A stretch of DNA of 64,000 nucleotides from Straminergon stramineum (Eukaryota; Streptophyta; Bryopsida; Hypnales; Calliergonaceae): contig OY987265.1 of the NCBI GenBank assembly GCA_963920665.1, positions 39,685,001 through 39,749,000 of the forward strand, written 5' to 3'. A program made the position numbers and the translations under genes. Shown here in pieces: positions 1 to 10,438 of the stretch. The notes under the pieces were generated by a model. That model had not been told where the DNA came from. It ran no database searches and was given only the letters and a program-made list of their open reading frames with translations. Position 1 is the stretch's first letter; the number at the start of each line of letters is the position of its first letter.

Positions 1-119
1 TTGGGGGGCGACCATGAGTGGGGGCGTGCCTTCCAATCCAAAGAAGTTTTAATAAGTATAACGAGTTCAACTTTTAACATCCAAGAACAAGTCACTTCAT
101 TAGGACCTTGGGGTCTTCA

Positions 120-254
120 AGGCATCTTCAGGTGATGCATGGAAGGTTTTGGCTTCCTCGAAGTCATTGTTCTTGTGGAGGTCTCGGGTTCGATCCCCAA
201 TGAGATCAATTTGGTTTGGTTCTTGTAGCCAACTGACAAAAAAGAAAAAAAAAG
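120..254 (+). repeat. SINE-like remnant (pol III B-box plus A-rich tail)
   Basis: A sequence matching the tRNA/pol III B-box consensus (GGTTCGATCC, 187-196) lies about 45 bases before an A-rich tail (237-254). A B-box followed by an A tail is the usual layout of tRNA-derived SINEs. I could not fix the 5' end or a convincing A-box, and I saw no target duplication. It abuts the foldback at 255-505. An isolated chance B-box is possible. Confidence 0.3.
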
Positions 255-505
255 ACGTCAAGCTAGTTCCCTGTGGTATGTGGGAGGGAAGGTGATTTGA
301 TTCGCAAGGTCTAGGGATGGTCCATGAGAGTTATAAGAAATCAGTATTGAATTTTGGACGGAAATGTATGTGGTGCAACCTTGCACCTCATACATTTCTG
401 TACGAAATTCAATACTGACCGTCTCAACCCTCATAGCACATCTCCGAAACCTTGGGAATCAAATGATGTTTCCTGCTCACCTATCGGAGTGACCAAACTT
501 GACGT
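255..505. repeat. Long imperfect inverted repeat (foldback)
   Basis: The two halves are reverse complements of each other around a 2-base loop (379-380). The inner 37 bases of each arm (342-378 and 381-417) pair with only four mismatches. Pairing then continues outward with more mismatches to about 255 and 505, with ACGTCA near the outer end of the left arm and TGACGT at the right. RNA from either strand would fold into a hairpin with arms of about 125 bases. It may be a foldback MITE or a young, inverted-duplication-type small-RNA precursor. No long ORF is supported here. Confidence 0.6.
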
Positions 506-1490
506 TTTGTCTCTTTGGAGAGAGATTATTTTTTTGTATAGAAAAGTTGAAGTAAACCTTAGATAGCTTTTACAAGAACATATTGAATGTCCTCCATAGA
601 ATACTTAGCCAAAGAAATTGTACATTGTATAAGGATTTGCATGTGACGGTTCTTCATCTTTAAACGATGGGGTGGCTAATTTTGAGTCCATAAATGATAG
701 AAACTCTCTATATAGGATAGAAGAGCATCTCATCATCTTGTAAATTTTGTAGTGTAAGAAGGGGTGGTCCTCCTTGGAAAGTTTACTTCCGAAGACCGCA
801 TCTATAATTTGTAACTTAACAATTTACAACGTCTAAGAAGGATGATTTTGAAGGTGTCCCATTTGTCCATTTAGAAATTTTTTGTATTTTGTGGGTGACC
901 AATTTTGAAGGATTGGCATGCAAAAAAAAGAAATGATAGCATTCAAACACCCTTGATGGTTTGAACAATGTCTTCATCAAGGATAACAATCTTTTGACTT
1001 GATGTGCATATGCTTCATTTATTGTTCATTTCAATGTGCTCTGCAACATGTATGTTTGCATTTATGACCTCTTCCACCCCAAAAGGGTTTAGGGTTGTGT
1101 AAAAAAGCCAAATTCATGTTCACTGTAGAGCAAACTTGAAGAAATTAGAAAAAGACTTTGGACACTTCTAAAGTAACCTCTATAATATCATTATGCAAAG
1201 GTAGAATGTAAGTATTTCAAGTTCTCCCTTTTTGTTTCAATAGAAGTCAATCATCTCCCGTACTTTTATATATCTAATTCCCTTTTTCCGTTTTGGCCCA
1301 TTCCTTTTTTTTCTTTGTGAACATTGTAGACATATATTTGGAACCATAAAGAAACAAGTCAAAATCTAATTCCACATTCTAGACCATATCATAGTGGTCT
1401 TATGATTTTATTCGAAAGCAAGCAAAATAGAAGTGGGAAGTTGAATGCCAATGTTTCTACCCCATATGAAGGTTTCTTTTAGCTATTATT
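506..1490. other. AT-rich intergenic stretch, no gene seen
   Basis: No coding potential, RNA gene or clear repeat was recognised. It ends where the first GC-rich leader begins. Confidence 0.5.
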
Positions 1491-1499
1491 TAGGATGGT

Positions 1500-1745
1500 C
1501 CATCCTTTTTGTACCCGTGGTCACCCACACGTGAACGGTCGCCTCCATCCCCGAGGACCTCTGGAACCCGCAGTCGCCCCCTCCCGCGGTCGCCCCAACC
1601 CGCAGTCACCCCTCCCGCGGTCGCCTCCATACCCGCGGTCGCCCCATACCTGCGGTCGCCCGTTTCGCATGTGCCAGACCCGCACGCGCCCCAAGGCGAC
1701 CTCGAGTACTTAAGCGGTCGCCCAGACCCGCGGTCGCCATTCTGG
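1500..1745 (+). repeat. Type I GC-rich leader repeat, upstream of the kinase pseudogene
   Basis: Degenerate tandem repeats of about 14-20 bases built on CCCGCGGTCGCCC, ending with GACCCGCACGCGCCCC and related variants. The sense (+) strand is strongly C-rich, in sharp contrast to the AT-rich surroundings. It lies 250-500 bases before the atypical kinase ORF at 1988, the same relation seen for the repeats at 3735-4080 and 9785-10315. ORFs crossing it look like by-products of the repeat. Possible promoter, CpG island or 5' leader; the function is inferred from position only. Confidence 0.6.
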
Positions 1746-1987
1746 TCTTGCGCATTGGCTTTCATCCACCTTGAAGTGGCTGAATGCGTGCTCGTGGGCC
1801 AAGGTGATTTCAGAAGGGGAAGTTTTTGCCCATTTTTCTCTGCAAGTTCAAGTCAAGAACGCCTCGTTTTTCAAAAGAGGACCATGTCTACTTCATAGGA
1901 AGGAAGTAGTACAAGTCGGATATCAGCTTGGGACAAGGACCTTGATAATCTTGCAGCATTTGTTGTAGATATAACTACCAAGGAGGT

Positions 1988-3476
1988 AATTGGGGGTGCC
2001 GGACCATCCAAAACAAAGAAGTCCAAGACAGCACACGATAAGGACCCTACCTATCCTCCAGCACGATATACGACCTATGCGCATGAAGCTTGTCTCCAAT
2101 GGTATGAGGAAAAAAGTGTACAATATTTGGAGAGGAAAATACTTGAGAAATAAAGAGGCAGGCATCCAATCCTTGAAGGATGAGCTGGAGGAATTTATTA
2201 CAAGGAAATGCAAGGAATCTTTGGACTATGCAGATGTGGATGAAGTGTATTTCAACCAATGGCAAACGTGGATTGGCAATTGCCTACAAACTGGTATATT
2301 CAACACCAAGAAGTTGATGCTTGAGTTGCGACCTATAGTGCCTGGATTTGGAGAAACAAATAGGGCCTAGGAGTTCCGTGAGAAGATGGATTGGTGGCAA
2401 ATTGCAGCAAAAAGATTGTCAAGGTTTGAAGCTAGGGGTATGGGGTGGCAGACAGATGCATTGAAGGCTGCATTTACAAGAGATAGTGGTTCATGTATCA
2501 TGTGGGTCTACTCAGAGGCCAAGGTGGTCCCACTTACTGGATTTGACCGTCAAGGAGGATATGCAAAGGTGCGCAAGGTACGCATTGAAGGGATGTCCAC
2601 GATCCCAGCGCATGTACATTTTGCGGGGAAATTGTCAAAGCAAAGGAACAAACGCGATGCGAGGGTAGTAGAACGGTCAGTGGAGGCTTTGGTATGCCCG
2701 TTGAATCATCCGGCCATTATTAAATTCCTAGCTGTCCATGACCAAACAATGGAAGCATACACTTTGTGGTGGAATGGTGGTAATTTCAAAGAATTGCTTC
2801 ATTTGAATGAGAAGGTGGTGCCGCATGCGGAATGGCATGAAATCAAGTTGGTCAAGCAACTTACAGGCCAGCAACAAAAAGAAATTAGCCTCTTTCGAAG
2901 ACACAAGCGAAGTTGGCATAGGCCCTGGTTTATGTGACAAGTCTTGTGCACAATGCTGGGGTGCTGCACAATGACTTGTCACTTGTGAACATATTGTTGC
3001 ATTATCCCCCCTTCTCGGACGAAGAGATCAACATTGGGATTTGTGATTGGGGAATTGCAAGTCGTATTCAAGAAGGAGCTCCCTCGCATTTTGGATATGA
3101 AAAACAGGAAAAACTTGATGCTGAGAGGATGGGCCGTTGGTGGGCAGCTCTAGAGTTGTTCTATTTGTTTGGGCCAGAGGGTTCAGATACGAGTTTAGAT
3201 GTGATGAAAGCGACCTACAAATATTCGGTGAAGTCCGACTCTTATTCCATTGGAAAGTTGACCCAACGCATGAACATAGAACACATGGTTGAATACGACA
3301 AGGACTTATTTAGAAATCATGAGTCATCAAGGTACTTTGCCATGAAGTTAAGTGAACTAGTTGATGTTGATGTTAACAAAAGACCAACATGTGCGCAAGT
3401 GGTGGACCTCCTCATGGGTAAACCATGGTTCATGAAACCACCCGAATTCGTCTTTCGGGACTCTGTCCTCTCATAG
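1988..3476 (+). pseudogene. Atypical protein-kinase-like gene, copy 1 (broken)
   Basis: Homologous along its length to the kinase-like ORF on the minus strand at 30145-31626. The kinase core begins with a glycine loop (GGYAKVRKV, coded near 2550) and a lysine in FAGKLSK. It continues with the catalytic loop HNDLSLVNIL (near 2970) and ICDWGIA, where DFG has become DWG. KSDSYSIGK marks the helix F region. Damage: an in-frame TAG at 2368-2370, a frameshift near 2900, a TAG at 2919-2921 where copy 2 has TGG (LAWAL), and a further frame change near 2150 in the N-terminal part. The N-terminal third (about 130 codons) matches no family I know. The HND/DWG signature is unlike ordinary plant receptor kinases. 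It follows a type I GC leader and precedes, in the same direction, the VDWST gene at 4376. Confidence 0.75.
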
Positions 3477-3734
3477 GATTTGATGTAATAGTTTTCTAGC
3501 AGGAATAGTAACGTTGGCCACCTTATGAGCATCTCATTTTGGAAAAGCAATGCAAGTGTATAAACTATTTTTAATGTGAAGTGCATGTTTGGACCCAAAA
3601 TATTGAGTATTGTACAAACACATCACCTACTTGCATGCATTTGGATTTGAATATGAATTCTTTGCATGGTTCATTTGGGGGTAAGGCAATCTAATTGTTA
3701 AGGCAATCTAATTTCACTATTCAGTGAAGGTATG

Positions 3735-4080
3735 TGCCTTTGCAGTCGGGGGTTTGGGACCCGCGGTCGCCCCAGACCCGCACACGCCCCCAGTCATGGT
3801 TGCATTAGACCCGCGGTCGCCCAGACTTGCATGCGCCCCCAATGTGCGTTCCCCTCACCCGCGGTCGCGCCAGACCCGCTGTCGCCCCACCGTACCTGCA
3901 GTCGCCCCTAGACCCGTAGTCGCCATCACCCGCGGTCGCTGGCGGTGGTCCTGGACCTGCGGTCGCCTTCCCGACCCGCACGCACCCCCCCCTTGGACCC
4001 GCATGCGCCCCATCCAGAGCCGTGCTCGCCCTGAGGCGACTGTAGGTACAAAATCAGACCCTAAACCCGCAGTCTCCCAT
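3735..4080 (+). repeat. Type I GC-rich leader repeat, upstream of the VDWST gene
   Basis: Tandem degenerate units such as GACCCGCGGTCGCCC and GACCCGCACACGCCCCC, C-rich on the + strand. It lies between the end of the kinase pseudogene (3476) and the start of the co-oriented VDWST gene (4376), so each gene of the pair has its own leader. It has the same composition and strand bias as 1500-1745. ORFs through it are probably not genes. Confidence 0.6.
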
Positions 4081-4375
4081 CTTTCCCTTTTGCGCCTTGT
4101 CTTTTATCCACCTGGAAGTGGCTAATTGCAGGCTTGAGAGGGGAGGTGGGTGTTGTGAGGAGGATATTCTATGTCTCCTCATGTCCCTTTCATCCATTGA
4201 TTGTAAATCACACCGAATTGTTTGAAACTTGATTGTGATTGTAAATGCTCATGTTGATGTATTTGTAAATGTGAATTACCACGAGGTAATAGATTTAAGT
4301 TTGGACAACCACGGTTTTAGGCTTGGTATATTTGGCATAGTATCCGAGTAGAATTGATCGTATAGATTGAGCACT

Positions 4376-5839
4376 ATGGAGAATGAGCCCCCACCATTGA
4401 CGCCTGCCACAATCAAACGCCTTACACGACAAGAGATGAAGCTCATCCGCGACAAGGGTCGGAAACGGTCCGGTAAAATTCACAAGAAGCGTGTGGCCAT
4501 TTTGATCCATCCAAAGATTAAGGCATTTAAAGGTTGGAGAAATGAACCTGAGCCTTGGAGTTACAAAACCGTTTGCAAATACGTGGATTGGTGCCACATT
4601 AGCAAATTATTTCCCTTGTGTCGGCACAAAGAGCATTTGAAGCAAAACAAAGTAAATCTTGCATACTCCAAGGATGAGGGCTTCATACTTAGATGTTGTG
4701 AGGTGTGGAAGCACTTGTATTTGGAGGACTCAACTTACCAAAACGACAATTTCTGTTTCTTTCTTGTGAGAATGGTGTATGCTGAATATGTATTGAAGAA
4801 GGAGGTGGATTGGTCAACATTGAAGGAGGTCCCTATTGCGATCATTCCAGAGACTGCAAAAATTTTACCACCAAATGAACCTGTGGATGTAAAGAAGATG
4901 TTATCCAAGGTGAAGCGTGGGAAGTCATTTGTTCGCGATAAAAGCATGGTTTGGTCAGAGACTTCTAGCTCTGATCTACACACCCATGAATACGATGGAC
5001 ATTCTTTCCACAGCGATGAGGAGGAGGTTGCCATACAAGAATCTAGGCCGGCTGTGGATGTGGGAGTCGACCAAAGTGGACAATCAGCTCAAGAGCCCAT
5101 CATAGTACAAGATACGGATGAAGAAGGCATGGATGATGGGGTGGCTAGGAGAGTGGACCCCGTTTTGCGAGAGGGTGACGGGAGTGGTGGAGGAAGCGAT
5201 TCAGAAAATGAAGAGGCAATGTTGCTTGCCAAAATAGAAAGTGCAAAATTAGCATTGCGTGCAAAGAACGAGCAATTGAAAACTTTGAAGGAGAAAGAAA
5301 TGAATCCCACTTTCGTAGAGGTGTTGAAGCAACGGTTGAAGGCCATAACAAACGTCATCGAAGAGAATGACAAGGGCTTCCATTCCTTCAAAAGAAATCG
5401 CGATTTTTATTTGAAGGAAATGAAGAGTGGGAAGGTGCATAAAATAGACCATTATTTGATATGGGAATCAAAACTCGAAACCCTTGTCTGCAAACGTCAA
5501 CAGGCAGAGAATGAAAGGCGAAGCCTAGAACTTCAAATAATGGAGAAGAAGAAAGAATATTATGAGGCTGCCGTCCAGCACGTTCCAAAAGTAGAGCTTT
5601 TGGCTTCTTCTTCAACATATGGTAGTGTTGCTGGAGAAGTAGCAACGCTTGAGAAGTTGATGAAGTTCCATGAGCAAAGATTACCATTGATGGTATCGGA
5701 GTTGGAAGCTTTGAGGGCAGAAAGTCGTTTTTTTTTGGATTGGTATAAGTGGAATAGAGCTAGCATAGGGAAGTCTGATGCAGAATTACAACAAATGGGT
5801 CCGGAGCCCATTTTGAAGGACTACCTCAACACAAAATAA
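4376..5839 (+). CDS. VDWST-domain coiled-coil protein, copy 1 (intact ORF)
   Basis: An uninterrupted 487-codon ORF from the first ATG at 4376. The N-terminal 150 residues share a conserved block with ORFs at 7174-9583, 33295-34383 and 39150-42745: W...NEPEPW, then a Cys and Tyr (CKYVDWCHI), a proline-rich turn (SKLFPL), a second W (EVWKHLY) and YAEYVLKKEVDWST near residue 140. I named the family from this last motif; I recognise no described domain. An acidic linker (residues about 200-285) is followed by long charged heptad-like stretches (about 285-430) predicted to be coiled coil. It lacks the RING finger present in copies 2 and 4, so it may be a shortened paralogue. A type I GC leader lies 300 bases upstream. 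It is the only member of the family in this window with an undamaged frame and an ATG in place. Confidence 0.7.
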   Translation: MENEPPPLTPATIKRLTRQEMKLIRDKGRKRSGKIHKKRVAILIHPKIKAFKGWRNEPEPWSYKTVCKYVDWCHISKLFPLCRHKEHLKQNKVNLAYSKDEGFILRCCEVWKHLYLEDSTYQNDNFCFFLVRMVYAEYVLKKEVDWSTLKEVPIAIIPETAKILPPNEPVDVKKMLSKVKRGKSFVRDKSMVWSETSSSDLHTHEYDGHSFHSDEEEVAIQESRPAVDVGVDQSGQSAQEPIIVQDTDEEGMDDGVARRVDPVLREGDGSGGGSDSENEEAMLLAKIESAKLALRAKNEQLKTLKEKEMNPTFVEVLKQRLKAITNVIEENDKGFHSFKRNRDFYLKEMKSGKVHKIDHYLIWESKLETLVCKRQQAENERRSLELQIMEKKKEYYEAAVQHVPKVELLASSSTYGSVAGEVATLEKLMKFHEQRLPLMVSELEALRAESRFFLDWYKWNRASIGKSDAELQQMGPEPILKDYLNTK

Positions 5840-7173
5840 AATACCTAGGAATACAATGAGGATAAATACTTTCACCATGATTATTTTGTATTTTGCCTAT
5901 CCTGGTGTTATAAAGAAATGCAATGTTTTGAGATAAAACAATGTATATGGTGTCTTGAAGCAATGTGTGTACTAGAATAGTTAAATTGGTGTGGGCACAC
6001 TAGTGGTGTGCATGGAAGGGAGAAAATGCCACACCATTTTGGGATCTTACAACTTTTCTATATGGATGAATATGTCTCTCTCATGTTTTGGGAGAAGGTG
6101 ATGGTATGATGAATGGAATGGGATTCTTGCACATAATTACAATCGAATAGGAACATGGGATTGATGGGAAGTTCTTGATTCTTGACTGTAAAAGTTGACA
6201 TAGTATTTTCACTATTTTGTGAGAATGTCGTCATGAAATCTACAGTACAACTTGTATTAATGATTTTCATATGAATAGTGGAGAACGAAAAACCAATTAT
6301 GCCCCAAATACCATATTAATCAAGGAAATTTATTGAGCTTATTTGTCTCGGGTGATTTGCTGCATTGTTCCTCTTTGTATATAGGATTTTTTAGAATTCT
6401 AGCTTTAGCGTAATTTGAAGAAAATTACAATGGATATTGAGGAATTAGGTAGGTTTTATATGTAAGTTGGCCTACTGATGTTTTTTATGAATCAGAATTT
6501 TGACCTCCAAGGACAGGGTGAACCATTTGAAGGTATGGTAATGTAAAGTCAACAAGTCAACATCCACGAAAAGGGGCATGTTGTATTTGAACCCCTTTTA
6601 TTCCTTCTTTGGCCAAGTATCTTGAAAGCTTAGAGGAAAAGCTTCCTATAATTAGAACCTCACGATTTTAAAGAATATGAAAGGAAATATCCAATTGGAC
6701 AATGATGCTCCACTCTAGTGAGTAGTGACCTAGTTTTCTTCTCAATGCAAGTGAAATTAATTTGAAAAGTTAAACTTTAAGAGCTTTGTTGATTTGATTC
6801 ATACAAACTATTTTTGGAAGAACTGGAAAAGATCATTCTCGATATGATTTGAGAAATTGGTGCTTTGGTAGAGAGGAAAAAAAGGTAGTATTAAATAAAA
6901 ATCAATGCCATATGGAATTGCCGTACATAGGTATGCTAGGAAGTCGTAGAAGTGGAATGAAAGAAGCAAACCCTAAACCACTCCATCGTACTTGCCAAAA
7001 CAACTAGAAACATAGTGTAACTAAAACCTAACCCTTACTTGTCATCTATTATGATGGGAGGTAAGGCTAAATTGCATGATTCCTATGAATGTCTAGTCAA
7101 TTACATTTGGGTTGTTTCGAGAGCCACTTCCTTCACCTTCTTCGTAGGTCGATGCTTCCCCAACCCCTAGCTT
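5840..7173. other. Intergenic stretch between convergent genes, no gene seen
   Basis: AT-rich DNA between the 3' ends of two convergent members of the same family (4376-5839 on + and 7174-9583 on -). It should hold both transcription ends. I saw no convincing ORF or repeat. Confidence 0.4.
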
Positions 7174-9583
7174 TCACTTTGCACGGGTTCGTGAAGCTGG
7201 TCCGTCTGCCTTCAAAATTGATTGCAACACGTTGGAGTCCTGTAGAGCTTGGAGGGTCCTTGTTGTTTGCAGAGAATGTGCTTCCAACAAGTAGTCAAGT
7301 GCTTGACTTTGGTAATATGGTCCGTACGTAGAGTCCAGGTAAGCCATACTAGTCAAGTCTTCTAGGGAGGCACTATCATCTTGATTAGCCACCCTTTCTC
7401 CTTCTAAATTCCAATGGTGTCGTTGCGGATGAGGACCCCACTTGAAGGTTGAGGAGGTCTTGTCCCAATATCCACCAAGGCATTGGAAGAAGAATGCCCT
7501 CCTCCCTTCGTTTTGTGGCCCCTTTCCCATGAGCCTTGGTGCAACTCTGGCAATTTCGTCCGGGTCTGTTTCCCAATTCAATTGCAAGCTAGCAGGTCCT
7601 TTTTCTTGATCATGTTGTCCTTCTCGCCAACTCCAAACCAAATCTCGGCCCCACAAGGTTGTGTCAGCCGTAGTATCACGTGTGTGTTCCCAAGAAGGAG
7701 GCATGTAGGTCGTCAAGTTGAACATGGTATATAGGCGATCATGGAATGGTGCTGAACAAATCACACAATGTCGTCTAATCAAGCATTGTGTGATGAGACA
7801 TTGGGGGTGGTATACATGCGCACAAGATCCTAGTGCCCAACCTCCTTCGGGGCCAAATTGTTCAAGACAAATGGGGCATTTGGTATGGTCCAAAACAAAA
7901 GGTGCAAGCTTGGGCCACAATAGCATTCGTTTCTTCTCTTCTATGTGGCTAGACATTTGGTTTTTGTGGTCCCAACCATTTTTGCTCCAATCTATGACCT
8001 CCTTTTGTGGCAATTCCACCATGCACATGTTATTGGGAAACATGTCCTCCAACAATGCCCATGACGTCAGTCCATTCTCACGTTTAGGAACATTTGCAAC
8101 AAAGTTTCTAGAAACTTTCTCTAGCTCCTTCGCAACTTGTTGGGATCTATCCACGGAGAGAATGCAGGCGACCTTCCAATGGTAGTATGTGGTAGTCAAC
8201 TCAGCCAACTTTCTTCGAAGCATCTTATTTTCTTCTTGAAGTCCATGGTCTTTCTCCAATTGAATAATTGGTGGAACCACAAGAAATGAAAGAGAGTCTT
8301 GGGTCCCATTGAGGTCAATTGTGTCATTGGTAGTATATCTTGTGACAATAGTAGGAAGTGTATTTGGAATGATGGGGGAGCGTCTAGTGCGCTTGGCAAG
8401 AGGAGAATGCTGAAGGATATGGTTGGTAAGGTCCCCCACAACCTTGTCCACATTTTGGAGGTTCTGCTCAACAAAGGCGTCATCCATATCTGACAAAGTG
8501 AAAGTGTCAGGCTCTTTCTCAGAGGCGTTGCAGTTCTGTAGTTTGTTGAGAGATGAGTGTACTTTTTTGTTCACACTCACATTGCAATTTCCTCATTTCA
8601 TTCTATAGTGAAGAAATTTCAACATCTTTGGTCTTGAGGAGGTCTAGGGCTTTTGCCAAAGTCATAATGTCATGGCTTGAGCCCATTGTTGATGGAGAAA
8701 TGGGAACACGGTTAGTTTCTTCCATAGCTGTGTCCTCATCGGGCCCAAAGTCGAAGACGTCATTTGTGCGCTGTGTTGGCAGTGATGGATTAGGAACTAT
8801 AGTTGGAATCGATGCGGGTCCCACTCGTGTTGTTGAACGCCGTACTCTAGATGGTTGCCTTGGTCATTGTCCCATGGATGTTGCGGGTCCTTCTACAACT
8901 TCATTTTGAACCTCATTGGGGCAAACAGATTGCTCCACAATTCGTATGACCCTATGGACGCGCGTACCATCAGAGTCATCATCTTCTTTAGAATCCTCAG
9001 TGTCAACCTCAGTGGCAGGGGTTTGCGTTCTGTATGCACTTCGAATAGGACCGAGTCCCCCCTCAGGAAAAGCTAAAACTCCTTTTGGGATGAAACCACT
9101 CTCTAGACGAGTGACATACGTACTTCCCTTGATTGTGCTCCAATCAACCTCTTTGTTTAGAGCGACCTCAGCATATGCTCCTCTAGCAAGGAAGAGGGGG
9201 ACCTTGTTCCTATCTACAAAGGCGGTTTTGTAGAGGACTTGCCACAATTCAATGCATCTTTGAAGGAATGCTGGATTCTCACAGTACTTCAAGTTGGCCT
9301 TATTGGTGTGCCGATTATAATGATGACGCCATAAAGGAAAGAACTTGCCGATGTGGCACCACTCGATGTAGTCTTCACAGGTTTGTATTGTCCAAGGCTC
9401 TGGTTCTTCATTCCAACCCTTAAAAGCAAGGTGGGCTTCACTATTGAGCACGTGCAATCGCTTCCGATGAATAGTGCCCCTACGCTTGTGATGTTTGTCT
9501 TTGGCAGCCTTCCGTAATGCCCCGGCGGTCTGTGCAGCAACAGAGATAAGCAATGCCCTGGCATTGTTAACTCCAGTGGCCAT
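7174..9583 (-). pseudogene. VDWST-RING protein, copy 2 (broken)
   Basis: Reading on the minus strand, the ATG at 9583 opens the VDWST block (FKGWNEEPEPW, CEDYIEWCHIGKFFPL, YAEVALNKEVDWST). The frame continues through an in-frame TGA (8864-8866) and a TAG (8603-8605). A frameshift near 8590 leads into a coiled-coil and RING segment (8580-7174). The RING is of H2 type: CPIC, 14 residues, then CAHVYHPQC, 10 residues, then CVIC, giving the complete C-x2-C / C-x-H / H-x2-C / C-x2-C ligand set. Such RINGs are normally E3 ubiquitin ligase modules, but activity here is inferred. Copy 4 at 39150-42745 has the same order of domains. The upstream ORF as far as 9736 has no ATG start. The gene shares the 9785-10315 leader with the divergent gene at 10439. 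Confidence 0.7.
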
Positions 9584-9784
9584 CAATGATTGTCGTGTCC
9601 AAGGCTCAAAAAACTCTTTTGGGAGTTTAGGTGGTCCACAACTACTAAGGTAAGAAGGGTGGATGAATGTAATAAATAGTAAATAGTCAAGGTTCACGCA
9701 TGTAGCCACTAAAGGATACAAGACAAGAAGCCTCAATGAAAGGTGCCCAAAAGGTCTTGGGCGAGTGGATAAATAGATGGGGTG

Positions 9785-10315
9785 AGCGCGGGTGAGAGTT
9801 GGTCATGGGGCGCGTGCGGGTGGGTGACCACCGGTTGAACCCGCGGTCTCCAGGGGGCATGCACGGATCTCGGGGAGCGACTACGGGTCTGGTAGGGCGC
9901 ATTTGGGTTCGAGGAGGCGACTGCGGGTCCAGGAGCACGTGCGGGTCCTGGGAGGGGCGACCTCGGGTACAAGGGCGTGTGCGGGTCTTTTGGGGGGCGA
10001 CTGCGGTTACAGGGGCGCGTGCAGGTCCTTTGGGGGGCAACTGCAGGTCTTTGGGGCGCGTGCGGGTGCCTTGGGAGGCGACTGCGGGTCTTTGGGGGCG
10101 CGTGCGGGTCCCTTGAGAGGCGACTGTGGGTCTTTGGGGGCGACCGCGGGTAATTGTGGGGCGTTACTTCTCTTTGGGTTCTCACTTTGTGTCTTTGCTT
10201 CGCAGCTTGCCACATACTCGACACCCGCGGTTGCCCACCAGCCTGAACCCGAAGTTGCTCTACTCGTGGTCGCCCAAACCCGAGGTCGCCCACACCCGCA
10301 TGCGCCCCTTTAGGA
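9785..10315. promoter_or_regulatory. Two-sided type I GC leader between divergent genes
   Basis: From 9785 to about 10165 the + strand is G-rich (units like GGCGACTGCGGGTC alternating with GGCGCGTGCGGGTC). From about 10215 to 10315 it flips to C-rich (ACCCGCGGTTGCCC, GGTCGCCCACACCCGC). The C-rich strand therefore faces each gene as its sense strand: the minus-strand VDWST-RING gene on the left and the plus-strand methyltransferase-like gene on the right. This is the arrangement expected of two back-to-back copies of the leader. A bidirectional promoter or CpG island is an inference from position and composition. Confidence 0.55.
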
Positions 10316-10438
10316 TGCTACGTGGAAGACACGTGTCTGCTACATGGCATCCAGGTGGCCTCACGGGCAGGGTAAAATTTTTTTTAAAAGTCAAAGGTAA
10401 GTTTGACTCTATTAGACGGATAAGAGGGTCTACTTGAC

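Noticed and set aside
1490..1898. Pro/Arg-rich ORFs on both strands
   Set aside because: Readings of the type I leader repeat in different frames; the same for 3724-4125, 9687-10313, 27890-28204, 31807-32244 and 38609-39222.
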